Origin: Christiangramia portivictoriae DSM 23547 | GTDB taxonomy: Bacteria; Bacteroidota; Bacteroidia; Flavobacteriales; Flavobacteriaceae | Direction: 5' to 3' | Assembly (NCBI RefSeq): GCF_000423045.1 | Contig: NZ_AUHF01000007.1 | Location: 286,674 to 350,673, forward strand | Length of the DNA: 64,000 nt | Shown: positions 53,755-60,574 of the stretch, piece after piece | Numbering within the stretch: position 1 is the first letter of the stretch | Layout: every line of letters begins with the position of its first letter | Translations under genes and position numbers: made by a program | The notes under the pieces: model-generated | What the model saw: only the letters and a program-made list of their open reading frames with translations | Database searches by the model: none | Told to the model about the DNA's origin: nothing

Positions 53755-54411
53755 CTAAGGTGTTTTAATGTATAAATTGGTCGATATCTGGTTAGAAATC
53801 ATCAAGGTATTTCCATCCATTTCAATCAACATTGATTGATCAAAATCTTCTTTTTGTTTCACTTTTACGCTTGCACCCAGCGAAATGTTGTTTTTATCAA
53901 GGTATTGCAGGAACTCTACGCTCGAATCCTTTACTCCTACACAAATCCCGGTCTCCCCTATTTTAAGTTCAGAGAGCAAAACCCGGTTGGCCACAGAAAA
54001 ATTTCCTTTGGAATCTGGAATTGGGTCTCCATGTGGATCTCTTTGTGGGAATCCCAAGAACCTGTCAAGCTCTGCCGTAAGTTTTTCAGACTTTATATGC
54101 TCAAGCTGCTCTGCCACTTCATGCACCTCATCCCAGTTGAAATCCAGTTTTTCTACCAGAAATACTTCCCATAACCTGTGCTTTCTGATAACCTCTATGG
54201 CGGCCGCTCTCCCCGCTTCACTAAGCTTCACTCCCTGGTATTTCCTGTAAATAACCAGACTTTTTTCTGAAAGCTTTTTAATCATATCGGTTACTGAAGA
54301 TGCTTTGGTCTGCATTTCTTCAGCAAGAGCATTGGTACTTACCCCGTTCTTGTAAGAATTTTGCAGATGAAAAATGGCTTTGAGATAATTTTCTTCAGAA
54401 AAACTGAACAT
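53755..54411 (-). CDS. DtxR/MntR-family metal-dependent repressor
   Basis: A 218-residue regulator. N-terminal winged helix (1-70: FSFSEENYLKAIFHLQNS, STNALAEEMQTKASSVTDMI, LVIYRKYQGVKLSEAGRAAA), metal-binding and dimerisation part (70-140: IRKHRLWEVFLVEKLDFNWD, EVHEVAEQLEHIKSEKLTAE, LDRFLGFPQRDPHGDPIP), and a C-terminal FeoA/SH3-like domain (about 150-218), as in DtxR/IdeR rather than the shorter MntR. It should bind DNA when loaded with Fe(II) or Mn(II). Candidate operators lie 10 bp upstream of its own ATG, in the divergent receptor promoter, and at feoAB. Confidence 0.94.
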   Translation of the reverse strand: MFSFSEENYLKAIFHLQNSYKNGVSTNALAEEMQTKASSVTDMIKKLSEKSLVIYRKYQGVKLSEAGRAAAIEVIRKHRLWEVFLVEKLDFNWDEVHEVAEQLEHIKSEKLTAELDRFLGFPQRDPHGDPIPDSKGNFSVANRVLLSELKIGETGICVGVKDSSVEFLQYLDKNNISLGASVKVKQKEDFDQSMLIEMDGNTLMISNQISTNLYIKTP

Positions 54412-54420
54412 AGAACATAA

Positions 54421-54438
54421 TTTAACAAGACCAAAAAT
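54421..54438 (-). promoter_or_regulatory. Putative autoregulatory box of the DtxR/MntR gene
   Basis: Minus strand TTTTTGGTCTTGTTAAA, 10 bp before the regulator ATG. Shares TTT-N-G-Y-CTTGT with the boxes at 54464-54483 and 49881-49897. Confidence 0.5.
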
Positions 54439-54463
54439 ACATTTTTAATTCAATAAATCTAAA

Positions 54464-54483
54464 TTTTAGTCTTGTCTAATTTT
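54464..54483 (+). promoter_or_regulatory. Putative DtxR/MntR box at the TonB receptor promoter
   Basis: TTTTAGTCTTGTCTAATTTT, an imperfect palindrome with TTAG and CTAA arms separated by 6 bp, the arm type known from DtxR operators. A near-consensus -7 element TATCTTCG follows at 54490-54497, so the box covers the -33 region of the receptor promoter. Confidence 0.5.
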
Positions 54484-54512
54484 ATTTTATATCTTCGTGA
54501 AAATTATTTTCA

Positions 54513-56810
54513 ATGCGTTGTATATTTTTTATTTTCATTGTTTTTGGTTCATTGAATCTCCTTGCACAGAATTACCAGGTATCTGGAACCATCAATTCAC
54601 CAGAAGGAGCAGTCGCCTTCGCCAGTATCTATACAGAAAGCGGAGCATATGGTACCAGCGCTGATGAAAATGGATCTTACGAGCTGGAAATTCCGGCCGG
54701 GGACTATAAGCTCGTTGTAAAGTCCCAGGGTTTTAAAACGGTGTACAGAAATATAAAGATGGATGAGTCCAGAATCCTGAACATTGAAATGGAAATTGAT
54801 CCCAATGGTTTGGACGAGATTGTGGTCACCGGGACCAGGACAGCAAAAAGACGTACAGATTCTCCGGTAATTGTAAATCTCATCAACAGTGAAACCCTGG
54901 AACAGGTCGTGGCGACAGATCTTTCAGACGGGTTGCGCTTCCAGCCGGGACTACGAATTGAAAAAGATTGCCAGACCTGTAATTATACGCAACTTCGCAT
55001 GAATGGTTTGCAGGGTGGTTATTCCCAGATTCTTGTAAATGGCCGACCTATTTTTAGTCCGCTAACAGGTTTATATGGTTTGGAGCAAATTCCGGTGAAT
55101 ATGATCGAGCGTATTGAGGTGGTTCGTGGAGGTGTTTCCGCTCTGTATGGTTCCAGCGCTATTGGAGGGACCGTGAATGTGATCACCAAAATTCCGAAGC
55201 AAAACTCCTATAGCCTCAGCTACACCCTGGAGAATATTGATGGTGAAGCCAACCAGGATGTTCTAAATGGAAACGCGACGGTAGTTTCAAAGGATTATAA
55301 AGCGGGAGCCAACTTTTTCGTGAATCGAAGAACTCGTGAAATGTATGATGCCAATGGAGATAATTTTTCTGAATTGCCCGAACTCAAGGACAATGCGTTC
55401 GGTGTAAATGCTTTTTATCTTCCAACTGAAGATTCCAAGATCAATTTAAGCCTGAGCAGTTTATACGAATACAGATATGGCGGAGAGATGGTAGATGGTC
55501 CCGCTTACCTGGCACAGCAAAGTGAAGAGCGAACTCACAACGTGCTTATGGGAAGTCTTGATTACCAGGTAAATTTCAATGATGACAAAAGTTCGATCAT
55601 TCTTTATTATGGTGGTCAATCAACCAAACGTGATCATTATACCGGAATCATTCCAGATGACGAATTTGAAAAACAGCAGTTCTTCGCAAATCCTCCTTAC
55701 GGAACTTCTGAAGTGGAAACACACCAGGGAGGCGGACAATTTAACCAGCGAATCGACAATTTTCTGGGTGGAACCACTACGCTTACTACGGGAGCAGAAT
55801 TCGTCTATGATGATGTATATGATATCATCCCTTCTTACAACTACCTTATCGACCAGACTACCAGAAATTTTGGAGCTTTCTTTCAAAATGACTGGGATGT
55901 CACAGAGAACCTTAATTTTCTATCGGGTTTCAGGGTCGATAAACATAATCTGGTGGATGATGCGATTGTGAGTCCGCGTCTTTCTCTGTTATATAAACTA
56001 AAAGAAACCACGCAGTTCAGACTAGGCTGGGGAACGGGATTCCGTGCTCCACAGGCTTTTGATACAGATCTGCACATCGCGTTTGCCGGCGGCGGAATTT
56101 CAAGAATTTCCCTCGCAGAAGACCTGTTTGAAGAACGAAGTAACAGTTTTACCGCCTCCATCAATTATGACCGGGCTACCGAGCATTTTATCTGGGGATA
56201 CACGCTGGAAGGTTTTTATACAAAACTGAACGATGCTTTTTATTTATTCCCTTTGGGAGAAGATCAATTTGGAGAACGATTTGAAAAACGCAATGGATCT
56301 GGAGCTACGGTAAAAGGATTTACGCTGGAAACCAGGGCAAATTTTGATTATTTATTTGAACTGGAAGCCGGATTTACCTTACAATCCAGCAAGTTTGAAG
56401 AACCTGTTGAAAACATTGAAGGCCTGGAAGCAAAAAGAGATTTTCTACGCACTCCAAACGATTATGGCTATGCAACGCTAACCTATACTCCCGGAAAACG
56501 TTTTAATGCCAGCGCGAACCTGGTCTATACCGGGAAAATGGATATCTTACATTTTGCGGGTGAAGGGACAGGGCAAGACGTGGATGAGTATGATGTGACA
56601 CCAAATTTTGCAGAATTAAGTTTGCGACTGGGCTATAAAATTCCGCTGGACAGGGTGAATTCAAATATGGAAATTTTTGGTGGAGTTAAGAATGTGACCA
56701 ACGCCTATCAGGATGATTTTGATCTCGGCAAGAATCGTGACAGTAACTATATTTATGGTCCCGGGAATCCGCGTTCTGTTTTTGTAGGTTTAAAGATCGA
56801 ATCCCTGTAG
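54513..56810 (+). CDS. TonB-dependent receptor for a metal or metallophore
   Basis: A 765-residue outer-membrane receptor. Signal peptide 1-19 (ending LLAQ), carboxypeptidase-regulatory domain about 22-100, plug about 110-225 with QLRMNGLQGGYSQILVNGRP, GLYGLEQIPVNMIERIEVVR, SALYGSSAIGGTVNVIT, and a barrel ending NPRSVFVGLKIESL. The plug contains a CxxC (DCQTC) before the RMNG box, seen in a receptor branch linked to metal uptake. It is divergent from the DtxR/MntR-ZIP operon and followed 1 bp later by a thioredoxin gene. Metal-complex import is inferred from this context. Confidence 0.92.
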   Translation: MRCIFFIFIVFGSLNLLAQNYQVSGTINSPEGAVAFASIYTESGAYGTSADENGSYELEIPAGDYKLVVKSQGFKTVYRNIKMDESRILNIEMEIDPNGLDEIVVTGTRTAKRRTDSPVIVNLINSETLEQVVATDLSDGLRFQPGLRIEKDCQTCNYTQLRMNGLQGGYSQILVNGRPIFSPLTGLYGLEQIPVNMIERIEVVRGGVSALYGSSAIGGTVNVITKIPKQNSYSLSYTLENIDGEANQDVLNGNATVVSKDYKAGANFFVNRRTREMYDANGDNFSELPELKDNAFGVNAFYLPTEDSKINLSLSSLYEYRYGGEMVDGPAYLAQQSEERTHNVLMGSLDYQVNFNDDKSSIILYYGGQSTKRDHYTGIIPDDEFEKQQFFANPPYGTSEVETHQGGGQFNQRIDNFLGGTTTLTTGAEFVYDDVYDIIPSYNYLIDQTTRNFGAFFQNDWDVTENLNFLSGFRVDKHNLVDDAIVSPRLSLLYKLKETTQFRLGWGTGFRAPQAFDTDLHIAFAGGGISRISLAEDLFEERSNSFTASINYDRATEHFIWGYTLEGFYTKLNDAFYLFPLGEDQFGERFEKRNGSGATVKGFTLETRANFDYLFELEAGFTLQSSKFEEPVENIEGLEAKRDFLRTPNDYGYATLTYTPGKRFNASANLVYTGKMDILHFAGEGTGQDVDEYDVTPNFAELSLRLGYKIPLDRVNSNMEIFGGVKNVTNAYQDDFDLGKNRDSNYIYGPGNPRSVFVGLKIESL

Positions 56811-56811
56811 T

Positions 56812-57285
56812 ATGAAATTTTCGGTAATTTTCGCGGTACTTCTTTTGATTCTTTCTACGGAAGCTTCCGCACAAAAAACGTTTGAAGTACAATGGCTCAC
56901 TTTTGAGCAATTGTATGATTCCCTTCAGCAGAAACCAAAAAAGGTTTTTATAGACTTTTATGCCGACTGGTGTGCGCCCTGCAAAAAAATGGATGAAGAG
57001 GTTTTTACTTCAGAAGCTATTCAGAAGAAATTGAAAAAGGATTTTTATGCGGTGAAATTTGATGTGGAAAGCACAGATACAGTTCGCTTTGGAAAACAAC
57101 AGTTTACAAACGAAAGATTAAACCGAAGAAACCCGGTTCACCAGATCGCCCTGCTTATGGCCAGGCGTAAAAACAGGCCATTTTCGCTACCGGCAATAGT
57201 CTTTCTGGATCAGGATTTTAAAGCCACGGCCAGATATTTCCAGTATCTAAACAAAGAACAACTTTTGGCAATACTGGAGAATTAA
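56812..57285 (+). CDS. Exported thioredoxin-family protein
   Basis: A 157-residue thioredoxin-fold protein with a signal peptide (1-20, ending TEASA). Active site WCAPC (Cys54, Cys57) in FIDFYADWCAPCKKMDEEVF, and the cis-Pro region RPFSLPAIVFLD. It belongs to the periplasmic thioredoxin_7/DsbD-gamma-like group. It starts 1 bp after the TonB receptor stop, so both are one unit. It might reduce the CxxC in the receptor plug or a metal-bound thiol; this is an inference. Its end overlaps the convergent DjlA-like gene by 4 bp. Confidence 0.93.
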   Translation: MKFSVIFAVLLLILSTEASAQKTFEVQWLTFEQLYDSLQQKPKKVFIDFYADWCAPCKKMDEEVFTSEAIQKKLKKDFYAVKFDVESTDTVRFGKQQFTNERLNRRNPVHQIALLMARRKNRPFSLPAIVFLDQDFKATARYFQYLNKEQLLAILEN

Positions 57286-58016
57286 AGTCCGCGTTCCTTC
57301 TGGATCTGCTCGTAAGCTTCCTGGACTTTTCTAAATTTCTCTTCAGCGCCCTTTCTATAGGCTTCATCCATATCTCCCAGTTTATCCGGATGGTATTTTT
57401 TCGCCATGGTACGGTATGCCTTTTTCACTTCGGCATCTGTCGCAGTTTTCTCAATTTCCAGGATCGTGTAAGCGCTAGTAGTGCTCTTAAAGAACATTGC
57501 CTTGATACTTTCGAAATCCCTGGCTCCAATTTGAAGATGACCGGCAATTTCCCTGATGACGTTTGCTTCAGCTTCACTCACATGACCATCGGCCTGGGCT
57601 ATTCCGAAGAGAAAATGAATAATTTGCAGCCTGGTAGGATATTTTGTCCTCGCAGCAAGATACCTGGAAATATTGTAGGCTGAAACCTGCCTGTTCTTAA
57701 CAACTTCATTGAAGGTACGAAAGGTCGCATTGGCACGCTCCTTTCCATAAGCCTGGATGAAATATGCACGAACGTAATCGAGTTCCTGCTGGGAGACATT
57801 CCCATCGGCCTTGATGACAATGGAACTTAAAGAGAGTAAATTGAGCTCGAAATCTCCGGGAGAAACCGATTGCTTCTGTCCTCCTGCCATGGATTTAAAT
57901 AGTCCGCCAGAAGTGCGCACATAATTATCCAGCAGGGAACCTACTATAAATCCTATAATAGCACCGGGAAACCTGAAGTACATATATCCCAGAACTGCGG
58001 CAAGCCATTTGATCAT
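57282..58016 (-). CDS. DjlA-like membrane co-chaperone (TerB plus J domain)
   Basis: A 244-residue protein with one N-terminal membrane segment (about 5-30, Gly-rich as in DjlA), a TerB-like helical domain (about 55-170, with two acidic sites KADGNVSQQELD and QADGHVSEAEANVI), and a C-terminal J domain (about 180-244) that has the HPD motif at 209-211 (KKYHPDKLG). J domains stimulate the ATPase of DnaK. E. coli DjlA has the same order of parts and acts on envelope stress signalling. The gene stands alone between two convergent or divergent neighbours. Confidence 0.94.
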   Translation of the reverse strand: MIKWLAAVLGYMYFRFPGAIIGFIVGSLLDNYVRTSGGLFKSMAGGQKQSVSPGDFELNLLSLSSIVIKADGNVSQQELDYVRAYFIQAYGKERANATFRTFNEVVKNRQVSAYNISRYLAARTKYPTRLQIIHFLFGIAQADGHVSEAEANVIREIAGHLQIGARDFESIKAMFFKSTTSAYTILEIEKTATDAEVKKAYRTMAKKYHPDKLGDMDEAYRKGAEEKFRKVQEAYEQIQKERGL

Positions 58017-58156
58017 TGAGCAATTTTCTTTAGCCGCTAAGATAACATTTTCGATTTGTAATCTATCATAAGCATGGCGAGTTCCCAGGTCTTTGGTTAT
58101 AAACTGAACCTATTAGTACATAGGATTTTGAGATATGTAAGCTGAACTTAATTTGG

Positions 58157-58164
58157 TATCTTTG
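58157..58164 (+). promoter_or_regulatory. -7 element of the bacilliredoxin gene
   Basis: TATCTTTG, a perfect TAnnTTTG, 35 bp before the start codon. A TTTTG at 58127-58131 is 25 bp upstream, slightly beyond the usual spacing. Confidence 0.6.
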
Positions 58165-58198
58165 TGACTTAATAAAGTTTCATAAAAAGAATTGATAT

Positions 58199-58609
58199 AT
58201 GTATCCAGCAGATTTAGTAAAACCAATGAGAGAAGATCTTACCAGTATTGGTTTTGAAGAATTACATACGGTAGAAGATGTAGAGCAGGCAATGGAAAAG
58301 AAAGGAACTACTTTGGTAGTTGTGAATTCTGTTTGTGGTTGTGCTGCAGCAAATGCGAGACCAGGAGCAAGAATGTCTTTACAGAACAGCAAAAAACCAG
58401 ATAACCTGGTAACTGTTTTTGCAGGTGTAGACAGAGAAGCTACAGAGAAAGCGAGAGATCTTATGGTACCGTTTCCTCCTTCTTCTCCATCTATGGCTTT
58501 GTTCAAAGATGGTGAATTAGTACATATGCTAGAGCGTCACCATATTGAAGGTCGCCCGGCAGATATGATCGCTGAAAACCTTATTGGAGCTTATAACGAG
58601 TTCTGCTAG
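58199..58609 (+). CDS. BrxA/BrxB-family bacilliredoxin-like protein
   Basis: A 136-residue thioredoxin-fold protein of the YphP/YqiW (DUF1094) family. The redox motif is CGC (Cys46-Gly-Cys48) in NSVCGCAAANARPG, and the C-terminal half (FPPSSPSMALFKDGELVHML, ERHHIEGRPADMIAENLIGA) is highly conserved. In Firmicutes these proteins remove bacillithiol from mixed disulfides. Many Bacteroidota carry the same gene, and bacillithiol synthesis genes are not seen in this window. Cytoplasmic, with its own promoter and terminator. Confidence 0.95.
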   Translation: MYPADLVKPMREDLTSIGFEELHTVEDVEQAMEKKGTTLVVVNSVCGCAAANARPGARMSLQNSKKPDNLVTVFAGVDREATEKARDLMVPFPPSSPSMALFKDGELVHMLERHHIEGRPADMIAENLIGAYNEFC

Positions 58610-58629
58610 GAAGCATTTCATCATAAATT

Positions 58630-58660
58630 AAAAGGCTGAAAATTTTTCAGCCTTTTTTTG
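58630..58660 (+). terminator. Intrinsic terminator after the bacilliredoxin gene
   Basis: Stem AAAAGGCTGAAAA / TTTTCAGCCTTTT and T run, 21 bp past the stop codon. Confidence 0.9.
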
Positions 58661-58702
58661 TTTTACCACGCAACCATTCCAGTGAAATTCCATCTGAATA
58701 CC

Positions 58703-59089
58703 ATGAAAGTTTTCTCGGGATATTTTTTACTCGCGATCTGGTTACTATCCTGTTCTGTAAGCAAGCCGGAATCACAACAGGATTACCAGCAGGAACTGCA
58801 TGAACAGCTTCAGAAAATAGAAGCTTTGGTGGGTGAATCTCACTGCGATGATTCTGAAGATTGTGATTATCTGGCTCTGGGCGCCAAACCCTGTGGAGGT
58901 CCACAGGCTTATGTCATTTTTTCCAATGATATTGACAGGCAGCCATTGCAAAGGCTGGTTGAAGATTATACGAATCTGGAGAAAGAGTATAACGAAAAGT
59001 TTGGCATTACTTCAGATTGTGCCCTGGTAAGCCCACCGCAAAACATTGGATGCGTGAATACTACATGTACGCAGACAATCAACGAATAG
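58703..59089 (+). CDS. Small Cys-rich lipoprotein
   Basis: A 128-residue lipoprotein. The start at 58703 (MKVFSGYFLLAIWLLSC) gives a short signal peptide with Cys17; an upstream in-frame ATG would lie inside the terminator of the preceding gene. The mature part is acidic with about six Cys (SHCDDSEDCDYLALGAKPCG, SDCALVSPPQNIGCVNTTC), which suggests disulfides. I recognise the pattern C..D..DC..LxxGxKPCGGP from uncharacterised bacterial lipoproteins but know no function. No close operon partner: the acyltransferase follows after 50 bp. Confidence 0.7.
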   Translation: MKVFSGYFLLAIWLLSCSVSKPESQQDYQQELHEQLQKIEALVGESHCDDSEDCDYLALGAKPCGGPQAYVIFSNDIDRQPLQRLVEDYTNLEKEYNEKFGITSDCALVSPPQNIGCVNTTCTQTINE

Positions 59090-59139
59090 AATTTGTGGGG
59101 CATTTTCTTTAAAAGGCTATTTTTGTATTTTTATAGCCT

Positions 59140-59871
59140 ATGGAAAAAATTCTTGCTTACCCGCTTACGGTAATTTTCTATTTCTTCTTTTTTCTGAATT
59201 TACTCCTGTTTCATCCTATCCAGTGGATATGCCTGAAACTTGGAGGGTATGAAGCACATAAGAAAAGTGTGGATATTTTCAATTTTTTCCTGCTAAGATG
59301 TCTTAACCTTCTGGGAACTACTTTTGATATTCAGAAACCTGCAAATATACCAACAGATCGTACGGTCATTTTTGTATCCAACCACCAGGGAATGTATGAT
59401 ATTCCACCTCTAATCTGGTATTTTAGAAAACATCATCCCAAGTTTGTAAGTAAAAAGGAACTGGGAAAGGGAATTCCAAGTATTTCTTTCAATTTAAGAC
59501 ACGGCGGTTCTGTTTTGATAGATCGTAAGAACAGAAGAGAGTCATTGCAAAAAATGTCGGCTTTTGGAGATTATCTAAGAAACACCAAACGCTCGGCGGT
59601 TATATTTCCCGAAGGCACTCGTAGCAGAACCGGCGAACCTAAAGAATTCAGAAGAAATGGGATGCTGATGCTTTTTAAAAAGAACCCGGAAGCACTGGTT
59701 GTTCCTGTTACCATCAATAACTCATGGAAACTTTTTAAATACGGAAACTTCCCAATGGGATTGGGTGTAAATATGTCGCTAAAAGCACATGGTCCCCTAG
59801 AGATTTCTTCAATGGATGCTGAAAGTCTTATCGCTAAAATTGAAAGAACCATTATTGCAGATATCAAATAA
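59140..59871 (+). CDS. 1-acylglycerol-3-phosphate acyltransferase (PlsC-type)
   Basis: A 243-residue acyltransferase with one or two N-terminal membrane segments (about 8-32). The HX4D motif is His82...Asp87 in VSNHQGMYDIPPL; the glycerophosphate-binding FPEGTRSR lies at 156-163, and VPVTINNSW follows at about 190. These are the four conserved blocks of the PlsC family that makes phosphatidic acid from lysophosphatidic acid and acyl-ACP/CoA. Acceptor specificity (phospholipid or ornithine lipid precursor) cannot be separated by these motifs. The HD hydrolase gene starts 2 bp after its stop. Confidence 0.93.
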   Translation: MEKILAYPLTVIFYFFFFLNLLLFHPIQWICLKLGGYEAHKKSVDIFNFFLLRCLNLLGTTFDIQKPANIPTDRTVIFVSNHQGMYDIPPLIWYFRKHHPKFVSKKELGKGIPSISFNLRHGGSVLIDRKNRRESLQKMSAFGDYLRNTKRSAVIFPEGTRSRTGEPKEFRRNGMLMLFKKNPEALVVPVTINNSWKLFKYGNFPMGLGVNMSLKAHGPLEISSMDAESLIAKIERTIIADIK

Positions 59872-59873
59872 CT

Positions 59874-60527
59874 ATGACCGAAGAATTGCTGATCGAGCAT
59901 ACGATCGCTTACGTGAAAGAAACATTGCAGAATGCTGAAGGTGGTCACGACTGGTTTCATATTGAAAGAGTTTATAAGAATAGTCTGAATATTGCAGCTT
60001 CAGAAAAAGCAAATCTCCTGGTCGTGAAATTAGGCGCTCTGCTACATGATATTGCCGACTCTAAATTTCATGGCGGAGATGATACCGTTGGCCCGGCGAA
60101 GGCGAGAGAGTTTCTAAAAACTCAAAAGGTTTCAGAAGAGATCATAGATCACGTGGTAAAGATCATCGAGAATATTTCCTTTAAAGGCGGAAATGTTCAG
60201 CAGCAATTTAAATCTTTGGAACTTGATATCGTTCAGGATGCCGACAGGCTGGATGCCCTGGGAGCTATTGGGATCGCCAGAACTTTTAATTATGGTGGTT
60301 TTAAGAACAGATCTCTATATGATCCTGATATCGCGCCTAAACTGCAGATGAGCAAGGAAGAATATAAAGCTTCGAAGGCTCCAACGATTAATCATTTCTA
60401 TGAAAAGTTACTGCTTTTAAAAGATCGAATGAATACCAAAACGGGCAGAAGAATTGCAGAAGAAAGGCATCAGTTCATGGAGCAATTCCTTCAGCAGTTT
60501 TATGATGAATGGAATGGGAAAAAATAA
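59874..60527 (+). CDS. HD-domain phosphohydrolase (YedJ-like)
   Basis: A 217-residue metal-dependent hydrolase. HD superfamily ligands: His in GGHDWFHIERVYK, the HD pair in GALLHDIADSKF, and the distal Asp in IVQDADRLDALGAIGIARTF. The C-terminal part (about 155-217) has NHFYEKLLLLKDRMNTKTG. Relatives hydrolyse nucleotides or small phosphorylated metabolites, but the substrate is unknown. It is co-transcribed with the acyltransferase. The 3-prime third of this gene has a decayed copy at 63732-63909 in the same orientation, 3.4 kb downstream. Confidence 0.93.
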   Translation: MTEELLIEHTIAYVKETLQNAEGGHDWFHIERVYKNSLNIAASEKANLLVVKLGALLHDIADSKFHGGDDTVGPAKAREFLKTQKVSEEIIDHVVKIIENISFKGGNVQQQFKSLELDIVQDADRLDALGAIGIARTFNYGGFKNRSLYDPDIAPKLQMSKEEYKASKAPTINHFYEKLLLLKDRMNTKTGRRIAEERHQFMEQFLQQFYDEWNGKK

Positions 60528-60558
60528 AAAGCCGGTGCAATTTGCACCGGCTTTTTGT
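60526..60558. terminator. Bidirectional intrinsic terminator
   Basis: Long stem AAAAAGCCGGTGCAA / TTGCACCGGCTTTTT with almost no loop, between the convergent HD hydrolase and S9 peptidase genes. Confidence 0.92.
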
Positions 60559-60574
60559 TTGGATTTTATACCAA

